In this document: positions 40,378 through 48,930 of the stretch, in pieces
Layout of the letters: each line of letters opens with the position of its first letter
Position numbering within the stretch: position 1 is the first letter of the stretch
Position numbers and translations under genes: made by a program
Origin: Alteromonadaceae bacterium BrNp21-10
GTDB lineage: Bacteria > Pseudomonadota > Gammaproteobacteria > Enterobacterales > Alteromonadaceae
Direction: 5' to 3'
NCBI GenBank assembly: GCA_030418115.1
Contig: JAUHQD010000003.1
Coordinates: 1-64,000, forward strand
DNA length: 64,000 nucleotides
The notes under the pieces: model-generated
Databases searched by the model: none
The model's input: the letters and a program-made list of their open reading frames with translations, nothing else
Told to the model about the DNA's origin: nothing

Positions 40378-41709
40378 CTAAAGAATAAAACGGCTTAGGT
40401 CTTCGTTCTCTACTAAAATATCTAATTTATCCTCAACGTATTTGTCATCAATAATCAATGATTCACCGTCTTTTTCTGAGGCGTCGAAGGAAATATCTTC
40501 CATCAGTTTTTCCAACACCGTATGCAAGCGACGAGCGCCGATATTCTCGGTTTTTTCATTTACTTGCCATGCGGCTTTGGCAATGCGCTGAATACCTTCT
40601 TCGGTAAATTGAATATCCACGCCTTCGGTTTTCATTAGTGCTTTGTATTGGGCAGTTAAAGAGGCATTGGGCTCCGTCAAAATACGCACAAAGTCTTCTG
40701 CAGACAGTGCACTCAATTCAACGCGGATCGGCAAGCGACCTTGTAATTCAGGGATCAGATCTGACGGTTTCGACATTTGAAATGCACCGGAAGCGATAAA
40801 CAAAATATGGTCGGTTTTGACCATGCCGTGTTTAGTACTTACCGTTGAGCCTTCAACTAAAGGCAACAAATCCCGTTGCACGCCTTCACGGGACACATCT
40901 CCGCCAGAAGAGTTACCATCGCGTTTACAAATTTTGTCGATTTCATCAATAAATACAATGCCGTTTTGTTCCACGGCATCGATGGCTTTTTGTTTTAAGT
41001 CTTCCTGATTAACCAAGCGTGCGGCTTCTTCTTCAATTAATAACTTAAAGGCATCTTTGATTTTGAGCTTTTTAGTTTTCTTTTGATTACCCGACAGGTT
41101 TTGGAACATGCCTTGTAACTGATTGGTCATTTCTTCCATGCCAGGAGGTGCCATGATCTCAACACCCACTTGCGGTGCGGCCACATCAATCTCGATTTCT
41201 TTATCATCGAGTAGACCTTCCCGTAGTTTTTTACGAAACGCCTGACGGGTGCCTTTATCTTGGGCTTGTTCTTTTTCGCCCCATACACTTTCTGGGCGTG
41301 GTAGTAATACATCAAGAATACGCTCTTCGGCAGATTCTTCAGCGCGGAACTTAACCTTGGTCATTTCCTGCTCTTTGGTCATTTTTACTGCCATATCCAC
41401 TAAGTCGCGGATTATGGTTTCGACTTCTTTACCTACATAACCGACTTCGGTGAATTTGGTGGCCTCGACCTTAATAAAAGGCGCGTTGGCGAGCTTCGCT
41501 AAGCGGCGAGCTATTTCGGTTTTACCGACACCTGTGGGGCCGATCATCAGGATATTTTTTGGGGTAACTTCCTGACGTAAGTCTGGCTCAAGTTGCATAC
41601 GACGCCAGCGGTTACGCAAAGCGATGGCAACGGCGCGCTTAGCACCATCTTGGCCGATAATATGGCTATTGAGTTCGTGAACGATTTCTCTTGGGGTCAT
41701 TGCTGACAT
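40378..41709 (-). CDS. hslU: ATPase subunit of the HslUV protease
   Basis: This 443-residue AAA+ unfoldase forms a hexamer that feeds proteins into HslV. Walker A is '[15 protein letters not shown]' (about 56-70), the pore loop is in '[14 protein letters not shown]', Walker B is '[11 protein letters not shown]', and the I domain lies between. The C-terminal residues end in RFIL, the HslV-activating tail. The length matches the family. It is 12 bases after hslV, with AAGGGAAG before the ATG. Confidence 0.98.
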   Translation of the reverse strand: MSAMTPREIVHELNSHIIGQDGAKRAVAIALRNRWRRMQLEPDLRQEVTPKNILMIGPTGVGKTEIARRLAKLANAPFIKVEATKFTEVGYVGKEVETIIRDLVDMAVKMTKEQEMTKVKFRAEESAEERILDVLLPRPESVWGEKEQAQDKGTRQAFRKKLREGLLDDKEIEIDVAAPQVGVEIMAPPGMEEMTNQLQGMFQNLSGNQKKTKKLKIKDAFKLLIEEEAARLVNQEDLKQKAIDAVEQNGIVFIDEIDKICKRDGNSSGGDVSREGVQRDLLPLVEGSTVSTKHGMVKTDHILFIASGAFQMSKPSDLIPELQGRLPIRVELSALSAEDFVRILTEPNASLTAQYKALMKTEGVDIQFTEEGIQRIAKAAWQVNEKTENIGARRLHTVLEKLMEDISFDASEKDGESLIIDDKYVEDKLDILVENEDLSRFIL

Positions 41710-41721
41710 TGGGGCTTCCCT

Positions 41722-42246
41722 TTAGTAATCCAGTTTTTCAACCGTATGATTGTTGTTGGTAAACACACAAATATTGCCAGCGATGGTAAGCGCTTTGGTG
41801 GCAATGTCAGAGGCACTTAATTCGGTGTTTTCGAGTAAAGCGGTAGCTGCCGCTTGGGCAAAGGGGCCGCCAGAACCGATGGCTATTAGATCATGTTCCG
41901 GCTGAATCACATCACCGTTGCCGGTAATAATTAACGAAGCGGTGTGATCGGCGACCGCCAATAGCGCTTCTAATTTACGTAATGCGCGATCGGTGCGCCA
42001 ATCTTTGGCGAGTTCAACAGCTGCGCGTGTCAGATTACCTTGATGAGCTTCGAGCTTAGCTTCAAAGCGTTCAAACAGAGTGAAGGCATCAGCGGTACCA
42101 CCGGCAAATCCTGCTAACACTTTGTCATGGTATAAACGACGTACTTTGCGAGCATTACCTTTCATTACGGTATTGCCTAGAGAGACTTGGCCGTCACCGG
42201 CAACGATTACTTGATTATTGCGTCTGACTGAAACGATCGTGGTCAT
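41722..42246 (-). CDS. hslV: Peptidase subunit of the HslUV protease
   Basis: This 174-residue threonine protease subunit starts MTTIVSVRR; removal of Met exposes the catalytic Thr. '[15 protein letters not shown]' and '[14 protein letters not shown]' are typical. The start is fixed at 42246 by this required N-terminus and an AGGAA six bases upstream; the open frame extends further upstream but cannot be coding for active HslV. The gene is preceded by a 5' UTR with a hairpin and a sigma-32-type promoter, so it is heat-inducible. Confidence 0.98.
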   Translation of the reverse strand: MTTIVSVRRNNQVIVAGDGQVSLGNTVMKGNARKVRRLYHDKVLAGFAGGTADAFTLFERFEAKLEAHQGNLTRAAVELAKDWRTDRALRKLEALLAVADHTASLIITGNGDVIQPEHDLIAIGSGGPFAQAAATALLENTELSASDIATKALTIAGNICVFTNNNHTVEKLDY

Positions 42247-42262
42247 AACGGTTCCTAAATAC

Positions 42263-42288
42263 GAAAAAAACACCGCCAAGCGGCGGTG
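42263..42288 (-). promoter_or_regulatory. hslV 5' UTR hairpin (I-box-like), possibly also the terminator of the upstream gene
   Basis: On the minus strand CACCGCC-GCTT-GGCGGTG forms a 7-bp GC-rich stem, followed by seven T. It lies between the sigma-32 promoter (42303-42331) and the hslV Shine-Dalgarno, so it is inside the hslVU leader. In E. coli an inverted repeat in the hslVU leader stabilises the mRNA. The same hairpin plus T-run could also terminate the dienelactone hydrolase transcript from upstream. Confidence 0.7.
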
Positions 42289-42302
42289 CATTGATAACCA
42301 CT

Positions 42303-42331
42303 ATGTAGGGGTAAGCTCGCTACAATTCAAG
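42303..42331 (-). promoter_or_regulatory. Sigma-32 heat-shock promoter of hslVU
   Basis: Minus strand: CTTGAAT, then 13 bases, then CCCCTACAT, close to the sigma-32 consensus CTTGAAA-N(13-15)-CCCCATNT. The expected start of transcription is near 42296, giving a leader of about 50 bases. Heat-shock control of hslVU is established in E. coli. Confidence 0.78.
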
Positions 42332-42363
42332 AGCTATGGCTAATTCTTTGCAACTATAGAGCT

Positions 42364-43101
42364 CTAACGTAACGTCCGCTGAAAGAATTGTTGGGCTTTA
42401 GTGTACATTTCCAGTGCTAGCGCGGGATCATGGCGTTCACCTTCATCGCGCATAAAAGCGTGTTGGGCATTCACCTCAAACCATTGGTAATTCATGTCAA
42501 TGGCTTGAAAATGCTGCAGTAATTTTTGTCTGCCCTCAAGAGGAACGTGTGGATCTTGTTTACCTAGTACCAATAACACCTCACCTTGAATATCCTTGGC
42601 ACGAGTGAGACTGTCATTGCCTGCATCACAGGGTAAGGTATTGCTGTGAATATCGGTGGGGTATAAACAGAAAGCCGACAAAATGTGCGGATTCAATGCT
42701 GCACGGAAGGCTAAATGTCCGCCAATACACACGCCCATGGATCCTACTTTACCGCTGCAATAGCTTTGCTCGGTGACAAAATTGATCATCGCTTGGGTAT
42801 CGTCATCGTGGGCTTCTAAGGTCTTAGTAAATTTATCATTATTGCCTTTATCTTTACCGGCATCATCATAAGCCAATATGGTGCCCATGGGGTTCAGCTC
42901 ATGGAATACTTCAGGCACTAATACCACAAAACCTAGCCCAGCCAGTAAGTTCGCGCTGCGGGCAATAGGTGCGGTAATTTGGAATATTTCTGAATAGAAA
43001 ATAATGCACGGAAACTCACCCGTTTGTTGGGGGCGAAATACCTGTACTTGCATATCACCACTAGGGGTATTTATTGTTTGGTTATGTTGTTGGGTAATCA
43101 C
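42364..43101 (-). CDS. Dienelactone hydrolase-family protein
   Basis: This 245-residue alpha/beta hydrolase has the Cys-Asp-His triad of the dienelactone hydrolase family: nucleophile in 'GVCIGGHLAF', Asp in 'LGKQDPHVP', and His in 'NAQHAFMRDE'. No signal peptide is visible. The natural substrate is unknown; many family members outside chloroaromatic pathways are general carboxylesterases. The start is GTG with GAAGGA upstream. It lies between ftsN and hslV, which are normally adjacent in gammaproteobacteria, so it is an insertion into that neighbourhood. Confidence 0.87.
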   Translation of the reverse strand: MITQQHNQTINTPSGDMQVQVFRPQQTGEFPCIIFYSEIFQITAPIARSANLLAGLGFVVLVPEVFHELNPMGTILAYDDAGKDKGNNDKFTKTLEAHDDDTQAMINFVTEQSYCSGKVGSMGVCIGGHLAFRAALNPHILSAFCLYPTDIHSNTLPCDAGNDSLTRAKDIQGEVLLVLGKQDPHVPLEGRQKLLQHFQAIDMNYQWFEVNAQHAFMRDEGERHDPALALEMYTKAQQFFQRTLR

Positions 43102-43140
43102 AATCTGTCTTCCTTCGGTCTTTATGTTAATTTTTGCAGG

Positions 43141-43674
43141 TTATGTCCCGCGCCAAATCTGACAGGTGGCTATTTTAAGTTTACGTGCTTGGTGGCGATG
43201 ACGTTCTGCATCACGCTTGCTGTCATAGGGACCTAACACCACGCGATGCCAAAGACCATTTTTGCCATTACTTGCACGAACCTGCGCTTCTAAACCTGAA
43301 AAGGCTAGCTTGGCACGCATTTCTTCAGCTTGAGTTTCGCGACGAAAAGAACCGCACTGCATAATATAAGGACGTGTATCACCGTCTTCGACTTCTTCAG
43401 GCAACTCGACTTCAATATCTTGCTGATCTAATGACTCTATAAATTCCCATTGTTCTTCTGGAGCAGCAGGTAATGGATCGAGTTCCTGTGCAATTTCTTT
43501 AATTGGGGACTGCTCTTCTTTCGGTGCAGTGCCATTTATTGACCATAAAAAATAACCAAAGCCGCCAATGAGTATTGCGGTAATCAGCAGCCGTGGCCAC
43601 GGCAAACTTGGTTTAGCGGGCTTTTTTTCAGGGGCGGTAGTTTTGCCGCGGGAAACGTAATCTTTTGGAGCCAT
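43141..43674 (-). CDS. ftsN: FtsN-like SPOR-domain cell-division protein
   Basis: This 177-residue bitopic protein has a short cytoplasmic start 'MAPKDYVSRGK', which resembles the FtsA-binding tail of FtsN, and one membrane span (LLITAILIGGFGYFLWSI). A periplasmic acidic/Pro-rich linker and a C-terminal SPOR domain ('YIMQCGSFRRETQAEEM', 'HRVVLGPYDSKRDAER') that binds denuded septal peptidoglycan follow. Location just before hslVU supports the identity. The ATG at 43674 was chosen over a TTG 19 codons upstream because the conserved N-terminus starts there. It is shorter than E. coli FtsN (319 residues). Confidence 0.9.
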   Translation of the reverse strand: MAPKDYVSRGKTTAPEKKPAKPSLPWPRLLITAILIGGFGYFLWSINGTAPKEEQSPIKEIAQELDPLPAAPEEQWEFIESLDQQDIEVELPEEVEDGDTRPYIMQCGSFRRETQAEEMRAKLAFSGLEAQVRASNGKNGLWHRVVLGPYDSKRDAERHRHQARKLKIATCQIWRGT

Positions 43675-43994
43675 AAATATGTATTTACTATCCGTTAATA
43701 ATGGTGTGGATTGCGCTGCGCTAAAAAACAATGCTATTGATGCAAGAGCAGGCGTGACTAGCCACAGATTGTACCTACAAAATATTAAGGCACAATGCCT
43801 AAGTGAAGGCCTAAGTGGGTTAATTTAGTTGCACTGGGTAAAAGCCTTAGTTCTGCTCTAAAGATTCAATTTCTGGTGACTATTTGGAGAAAAGGTTAAC
43901 GTATTGTTAACAGATAAAGTTTTGTATTTATTAGAGTTTTCTTGCAAACTGCTTATCACACCAGCTATCAATATCATCAACTGAAGGAATACCA
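43675..43994. other. Divergent intergenic region between ftsN and the Amt fusion gene
   Basis: This 320-base stretch has no convincing gene. It contains two GTTAAC copies separated by five bases (43895-43911), a symmetric element that could be a regulator site, and the Shine-Dalgarno GAAGGAA for the downstream fusion gene at about 43983. Confidence 0.45.
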
Positions 43995-46900
43995 ATGCAA
44001 TACGCTTGGTTGCTCACAGCAGCATTTTTAGTTTTTATTATGCAAGCCGGTTTTCTATGCCTTGAAAGTGGCAAAATCCGCAGTAAAAACAGTATTAATG
44101 TCGCCGCTAAAAACATTTCTGACTTTATTTTATCCACCATTGTTTTTTGGCTCTTTGGTTTTGCACTGATGTTTGGTGACTCATTTTATGGTCTGTTGGG
44201 GACTAGTCAGTTTATTTTTGGTGAGGCCAATTCACCTTTTGAAATCAGCTTTTTCGTTTTCCAGTTGATGTTTTGTGGCACCGCTGCAACCCTGTTGTCC
44301 GGCGCCGTCGCCGAACGCATGTCTTTTATTGGCTATCTTTGGATGACTGTAATTCTTAGTGGCTTAATCTATCCCGTCTCTGGCCACTGGGCATGGGCAT
44401 CGTTTTTTAATGAGAATAATTTAGGTTGGCTGCAAACCTTAGGTTTTATCGATTTTGCTGGCTCTACGGTGGTGCATTCTGTTGGTGGCTCTGTGGCCTT
44501 GGCAGCCATTATCATTATTGGCCCACGTCTTGGCCGTTTCGATTCTAATTCATCATTACCAGTGGGTAATAATTTACCCATGTCGGTACTAGGCACCTTG
44601 CTGATTTGGGTAGGATGGTTTGGTTTTAATGGTGGTAGCACCTTAGTGTTTAATGAGCAGGTGCCACAGATTATTTTAAACACGTGCCTAGCGGCGGTAT
44701 GGGGCGGCTTATTCAGCTCGGCCTGTCATTATTATTTTCATCGTTATTTTGATGTCACCTATATTTTAAACGGTGTGTTGGCCGGATTAGTGGCGATCAC
44801 TGCAGGTTGTCATGCCGTAACTCCAGGTGCAGCAGCAGTGATAGGCGCTGTCGCGGGCGTGATTTTATACGGCGGCACGGTATTGCTTGAAAAATGCAAA
44901 TTAGACGATGCCTTAGGGGTTATTCCCACCCACTTGTTTGCTGGTATTTGGGGCACCTTAGCCGTGGCATTATTTGCCGATTTAGCCATGCTGGAAACCG
45001 GTTTATCACGGGGTGAGCAACTGTTGGTGCAACTTACTGGTATAGCCTCGATCAACTTATATAGCTTTGTGATGAGCTTTATTTTACTCAAGTTAATCAA
45101 TCGTTTTATTACCTTACGGGTCAGTAAGGAGCATGAACTACAGGGTATGAACGTGTCAGAGCATCGGGCGTCCACGGAGCTGATTGATTTGCTCGGCACG
45201 ATGCAGAAACAACAAGTCGAAGGGCAATTTTCCGATCCGGTACCGGTAGAGCCCTTCACCGAAGTTGGGCAAATTGCCCATCAATATAATCAGGTGATTA
45301 ATCGCGTTAATGCCGAAATTACTCAGCGCGATGATGCCATTCAAGACTTTCGTGCTAGCGAACAGCGTAAAAGTGCCATTCTCAATTCCTCCATGGATAG
45401 CATTGTCAGCATCGATTTAGATGGCAATATTATTGAGTTTAACCCCGCTGCGGAGAAAACCTTCGGTTACTTGAAAAGCCATGTGCTTGGGCAAAGTTTT
45501 ATTGATTTATTTGTCAGTAATGATGAGCAAGATAATGCCCGGCAAAGCCTTGAACATAAATTTTCCGCATCTCAAGGGTTATTATACAACCGTCGTAATT
45601 CTATTAGTTTGCGGCGTAGCTCCAATGAGGAGTTTCCAGCGGAAATAACTATTACCGGCGCTAATTTAGGCAGTGAGTTACGCAATGAATTCACTTTGCA
45701 CGTACGCGATGCCACCCGGCAAACCAAACTGCAACGGAAGTTGCGACAATTGGCCTATAGTGACCCCCTCACTGGCTTGTATAATCGAACTTATTTGATT
45801 GAGAGTATTCAAGAGGTTGCCAAAAGAACAAAGATTAAAGAGCTGGCCATTTTTTTTATGGACTTGGATCGTTTTAAGAAAATAAACGATACCTTAGGTC
45901 ACGCTGCCGGCGATGCCTTATTACGTGAAGTGGCCAATCGTCTTGTGCAAGTTACCCGTCCCAATGATGTCATCGCTCGCTGGGGTGGCGATGAATTTAT
46001 CGTGCTGTTAGATGGTTTCGATAACAATGATTTTGTGGTGAATAAGGCCAATGAAATATTACAGCAAATGCGTATCCCGCTGAATTTGGAAGGGCGAGAA
46101 ATTAGCATTCCTACCAGTATCGGTATTGCACTATCTGATGCTGGTAGAGTAGATGCCGGTAAGTTAATTCAACAGGCAGATATTGCCATGTACCACGCCA
46201 AACAATCTGGGCGAGATACCTTTCAGATTTTTAATCAGGACATGGTGACCAAGTCAGTTAGGCAGTTCAATCTCGAACAGGAAATGAGCAAAGCATTGCA
46301 AAGTCGCGATCAGATATTTGTGCTGTATCAGCCCAAGGTAGAAGTGAATCAGCATATTGTCGGCTTGGAAGCTTTGATTCGATGGCAACACCCAACGGAA
46401 GGATTAATCTCGCCGGTGGAGTTTATTCCACTGGCAGAAGAGTCCAATCTGATTATTGATATTGGTGAAAAGGTTATCGATTTAGTGTTCTCCGATTTAC
46501 AGCAATGGCGTGCACAACAATTACGTATCGTGCCGGTGTCCATTAACTTGTCGGGTAGGCACTTGGTGTCTGATCGGCTTATACCGTACATTGAGCAAAA
46601 GCTTAAACAGTATAAAATTGATGGTGAAATGGTCGAAATTGAAATTACCGAAGGCGTGCTGTTGACCGATATTGAACATTGTATTGAGGCTATGAGCGCG
46701 CTGAAAAAATTGAATATCACACTCTCCATTGATGACTTTGGAACCGGCTATTCGTCGCTGAATTATTTAAAGCGCTTGCCCATTGATGTATTAAAAATTG
46801 ACCGCTCATTCGTGGATGAATGTGCCAACACCGTCGAAGATGGACAAATTTGTACTACTATTATCAGCCTCGCGCAGAACCTAGGCTTAAAGGCGGTAGC

Positions 46901-47018
46901 GGAAGGGGTTGAAACCTTAGCGCAGTTACAATTTCTGCAAAGCAAAGGCTGTGCCGTTTATCAGGGGTATTATTTTTATAAGCCCTTAGCCAAAAGTACT
47001 TTGGTTAAGCTTTTATAA
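43995..47018 (+). CDS. Ammonium transporter-PAS-GGDEF-EAL fusion protein
   Basis: This 1007-residue protein has an Amt/Rh ammonium-channel domain (about 1-375), a linker, a PAS domain (about 455-565), a GGDEF cyclase domain and an EAL phosphodiesterase domain. The channel keeps both pore His ('STVVHSVGG' and 'IPTHLFAGIWG'). The cyclase has intact RWGGDEF (GGDEF 664-668) with the RxxD inhibition site (RPND). The phosphodiesterase has EAL 792-794, DDFGTGYSS at about 913 and 'AEGVE'. Both c-di-GMP activities look possible. It probably senses or transports ammonium and adjusts c-di-GMP. The ATG has AAGGAAT upstream. There is no neighbouring glnK. Confidence 0.93.
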   Translation: MQYAWLLTAAFLVFIMQAGFLCLESGKIRSKNSINVAAKNISDFILSTIVFWLFGFALMFGDSFYGLLGTSQFIFGEANSPFEISFFVFQLMFCGTAATLLSGAVAERMSFIGYLWMTVILSGLIYPVSGHWAWASFFNENNLGWLQTLGFIDFAGSTVVHSVGGSVALAAIIIIGPRLGRFDSNSSLPVGNNLPMSVLGTLLIWVGWFGFNGGSTLVFNEQVPQIILNTCLAAVWGGLFSSACHYYFHRYFDVTYILNGVLAGLVAITAGCHAVTPGAAAVIGAVAGVILYGGTVLLEKCKLDDALGVIPTHLFAGIWGTLAVALFADLAMLETGLSRGEQLLVQLTGIASINLYSFVMSFILLKLINRFITLRVSKEHELQGMNVSEHRASTELIDLLGTMQKQQVEGQFSDPVPVEPFTEVGQIAHQYNQVINRVNAEITQRDDAIQDFRASEQRKSAILNSSMDSIVSIDLDGNIIEFNPAAEKTFGYLKSHVLGQSFIDLFVSNDEQDNARQSLEHKFSASQGLLYNRRNSISLRRSSNEEFPAEITITGANLGSELRNEFTLHVRDATRQTKLQRKLRQLAYSDPLTGLYNRTYLIESIQEVAKRTKIKELAIFFMDLDRFKKINDTLGHAAGDALLREVANRLVQVTRPNDVIARWGGDEFIVLLDGFDNNDFVVNKANEILQQMRIPLNLEGREISIPTSIGIALSDAGRVDAGKLIQQADIAMYHAKQSGRDTFQIFNQDMVTKSVRQFNLEQEMSKALQSRDQIFVLYQPKVEVNQHIVGLEALIRWQHPTEGLISPVEFIPLAEESNLIIDIGEKVIDLVFSDLQQWRAQQLRIVPVSINLSGRHLVSDRLIPYIEQKLKQYKIDGEMVEIEITEGVLLTDIEHCIEAMSALKKLNITLSIDDFGTGYSSLNYLKRLPIDVLKIDRSFVDECANTVEDGQICTTIISLAQNLGLKAVAEGVETLAQLQFLQSKGCAVYQGYYFYKPLAKSTLVKLL

Positions 47019-47049
47019 ATAAAGGCGCAAGCGTGGAACTCTAGCTTTG

Positions 47050-48348
47050 TTATTCCAGCACATAAAAAGGAATGTTGGCATTAGCCACTTGGTTATTGCC
47101 ATTGCTAATAGCCACAAATAAGCGGTAAGCGCCGACGGTGGTTGGCGCATTAAAGCTCAACGCTCCGTCTTTGTCTTGACTGTTAACCAGATTATTGAGA
47201 GGTTGAGGACGAGACTCTGGATCGCCGCCCGCTTTGATATCGGTACTTTCAGGTAATATTTCCCAAGTAATATGTAAGTCGGAAGGTTGATGCAGCAGGA
47301 TGTCGACTTTGGCTTGATAGCTTTGTGCAGCAGTTAATTGAATACTATCGCTGGCATGCAGATCATTAATGCGAAAATCCGCAATAGAAGGTGCCCGTTG
47401 CTCAGGCCAATTGCCGCTCCACAAATAATGCAAACTGTCGACAACCTCATTAGGCTGGCCTTTTTCGGTAAATACGCCGTACCAAGTCGGCGTAGTTTCT
47501 TGTTTTTGCCCCCATAAAAAGGCGTAAGAGCCGAGTGCTCTTTTCGGCGCGCTGGCAATGCCACCTTGATAACGACTGCGATAGGACGCGGCCTTTTCGG
47601 TGCTAGTTTGTTCAATAGGCGCTGACCAGCTGGTTTTATCTATTTGCCAATGACCTGTTGGCCCCCATTCGGTAACAACATAGGCACCGTTATAGCCGAT
47701 ATCTAATAAATGTTGCGGTAAGGTCTCAAGTCCGCCGTAGATATTGACACTGAGGTAATCAATGCTGGGTACACGCTGCATGATCAGATCGGCTTTGGTT
47801 TTATCGATACCGGCGGTGACGGTGGTAATTAGGTGATTAGGATCAAGCTCGCGGATCATGCTGGCGATGTCTTCGATGGCATACCACACATCGGTGTTGG
47901 TGTAGAACAGATCGACTTCGTTACCAATGCCCCAAGCTAATAATGCCGGATAGTCTTTATATTTAAGTACTTGTTCGCGCACCGCCTGTTTTTGCGCGGC
48001 CACGGCCTTGGTATCATTATAATCAAAGCCGTGACGTTCATGACCTAAACTTAAACCCAGCATCACCGTTAACCCGTGTTGTTGGGCTTCGACTAATATT
48101 TTATCTGCATTTTTGCTGCTCCAAGTACGTATGGAGTTACCACCAGACGCTTTGAGCAGTGCCATGTTGCTGCTACCACCAGCGCCTTTGATAAAGTAGG
48201 GTTTATCTTGGCGCATAATCTGATAGTGGCCATTTTGTTGAGTCAACTTGGTGGCAATCGCTTGCTGCTCATTTATTGATGAGGCTTGTTGGCACGCCGT
48301 TAGAAGTAAGGCTGAGGCCAATATTAGCAGTTGCATGTGCTTGAGCAT
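47050..48348 (-). CDS. Glycoside hydrolase-like lipoprotein (TIM-barrel clan A type)
   Basis: This 432-residue protein has a lipoprotein signal (lipobox LLTAC) and a TIM-barrel with 'LLAWGIGNEVD' (acid/base Glu after Asn) and 'AYVVTEWGPTGHW' (nucleophile Glu), the spacing of GH2/GH5-type retaining glycosidases. A C-terminal beta-sandwich (about 320-432) follows. The start is supported by AAGGT. Substrate unknown; a role on beta-linked polysaccharide or exopolysaccharide is plausible. It is convergent with the Amt fusion gene (31-base gap), and no other carbohydrate genes are adjacent. Confidence 0.78.
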   Translation of the reverse strand: MLKHMQLLILASALLLTACQQASSINEQQAIATKLTQQNGHYQIMRQDKPYFIKGAGGSSNMALLKASGGNSIRTWSSKNADKILVEAQQHGLTVMLGLSLGHERHGFDYNDTKAVAAQKQAVREQVLKYKDYPALLAWGIGNEVDLFYTNTDVWYAIEDIASMIRELDPNHLITTVTAGIDKTKADLIMQRVPSIDYLSVNIYGGLETLPQHLLDIGYNGAYVVTEWGPTGHWQIDKTSWSAPIEQTSTEKAASYRSRYQGGIASAPKRALGSYAFLWGQKQETTPTWYGVFTEKGQPNEVVDSLHYLWSGNWPEQRAPSIADFRINDLHASDSIQLTAAQSYQAKVDILLHQPSDLHITWEILPESTDIKAGGDPESRPQPLNNLVNSQDKDGALSFNAPTTVGAYRLFVAISNGNNQVANANIPFYVLE

Positions 48349-48489
48349 TTTTAATTACCTTATCAGAATGGATTAGACGTATTATTATTGCTGATGATAG
48401 CGCTTACATTTTTATACTCTAACGTAAATTAGGCTATCGATATAGTCTAAAGATCGCGATTAAAAAATAGGAGGTTTCGGTAGTTAAAT

Positions 48490-48891
48490 CTAATCGACGG
48501 GTTCGGCTTGCTCAGAGTTAGCGAGCCATGCCATGGCACTTTGCATATCTTGACATATATAGGGGATAGCAGTGACGATGTTACTGATTTGCTGTTGCCA
48601 CTCTTTTACCCGTTTTAAGTCTGCTAGATTACTCATAATAATGGCGGTTTTAATATCACCAAGATGTTGTGCAAACATTTTGATTAATACCGATAGAGTA
48701 GTGATATCTCCATCACTAAGTATGGCGGTATCCGTTTGCCGATGATCAACAACAAGATTATGCTTTGCGTGCCAAAGGGGATGTGAAATTAACTGCATTA
48801 TCATATCCCCTTCTCCTTTGATGGTCATCGCCCCTTTAGTCGTGACGATGAAGGTCTTGGTATTTTTTTCAAACTCAATGGTAAATCGCAT
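48490..48891 (-). CDS. Small protein, possibly STAS/SpoIIAA-like
   Basis: This 133-residue soluble protein alternates strands and helices ('FIVTTKGAMTIKG', 'LVVDHRQTDTAIL', 'KTAIIMSNLADLKRVKEW'). That pattern and length resemble the SpoIIAA/STAS-like single-domain proteins annotated in marine gammaproteobacteria. No catalytic motif is evident. AGGGA precedes the ATG. It lies just downstream of ybiT (a gap of about 40 bases) in the same direction and may be co-transcribed. The assignment is tentative. Confidence 0.6.
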   Translation of the reverse strand: MRFTIEFEKNTKTFIVTTKGAMTIKGEGDMIMQLISHPLWHAKHNLVVDHRQTDTAILSDGDITTLSVLIKMFAQHLGDIKTAIIMSNLADLKRVKEWQQQISNIVTAIPYICQDMQSAMAWLANSEQAEPVD

Positions 48892-48930
48892 GTCGTCCCT
48901 AACTGCAAATAATGGATAACTAAGTTAAAT

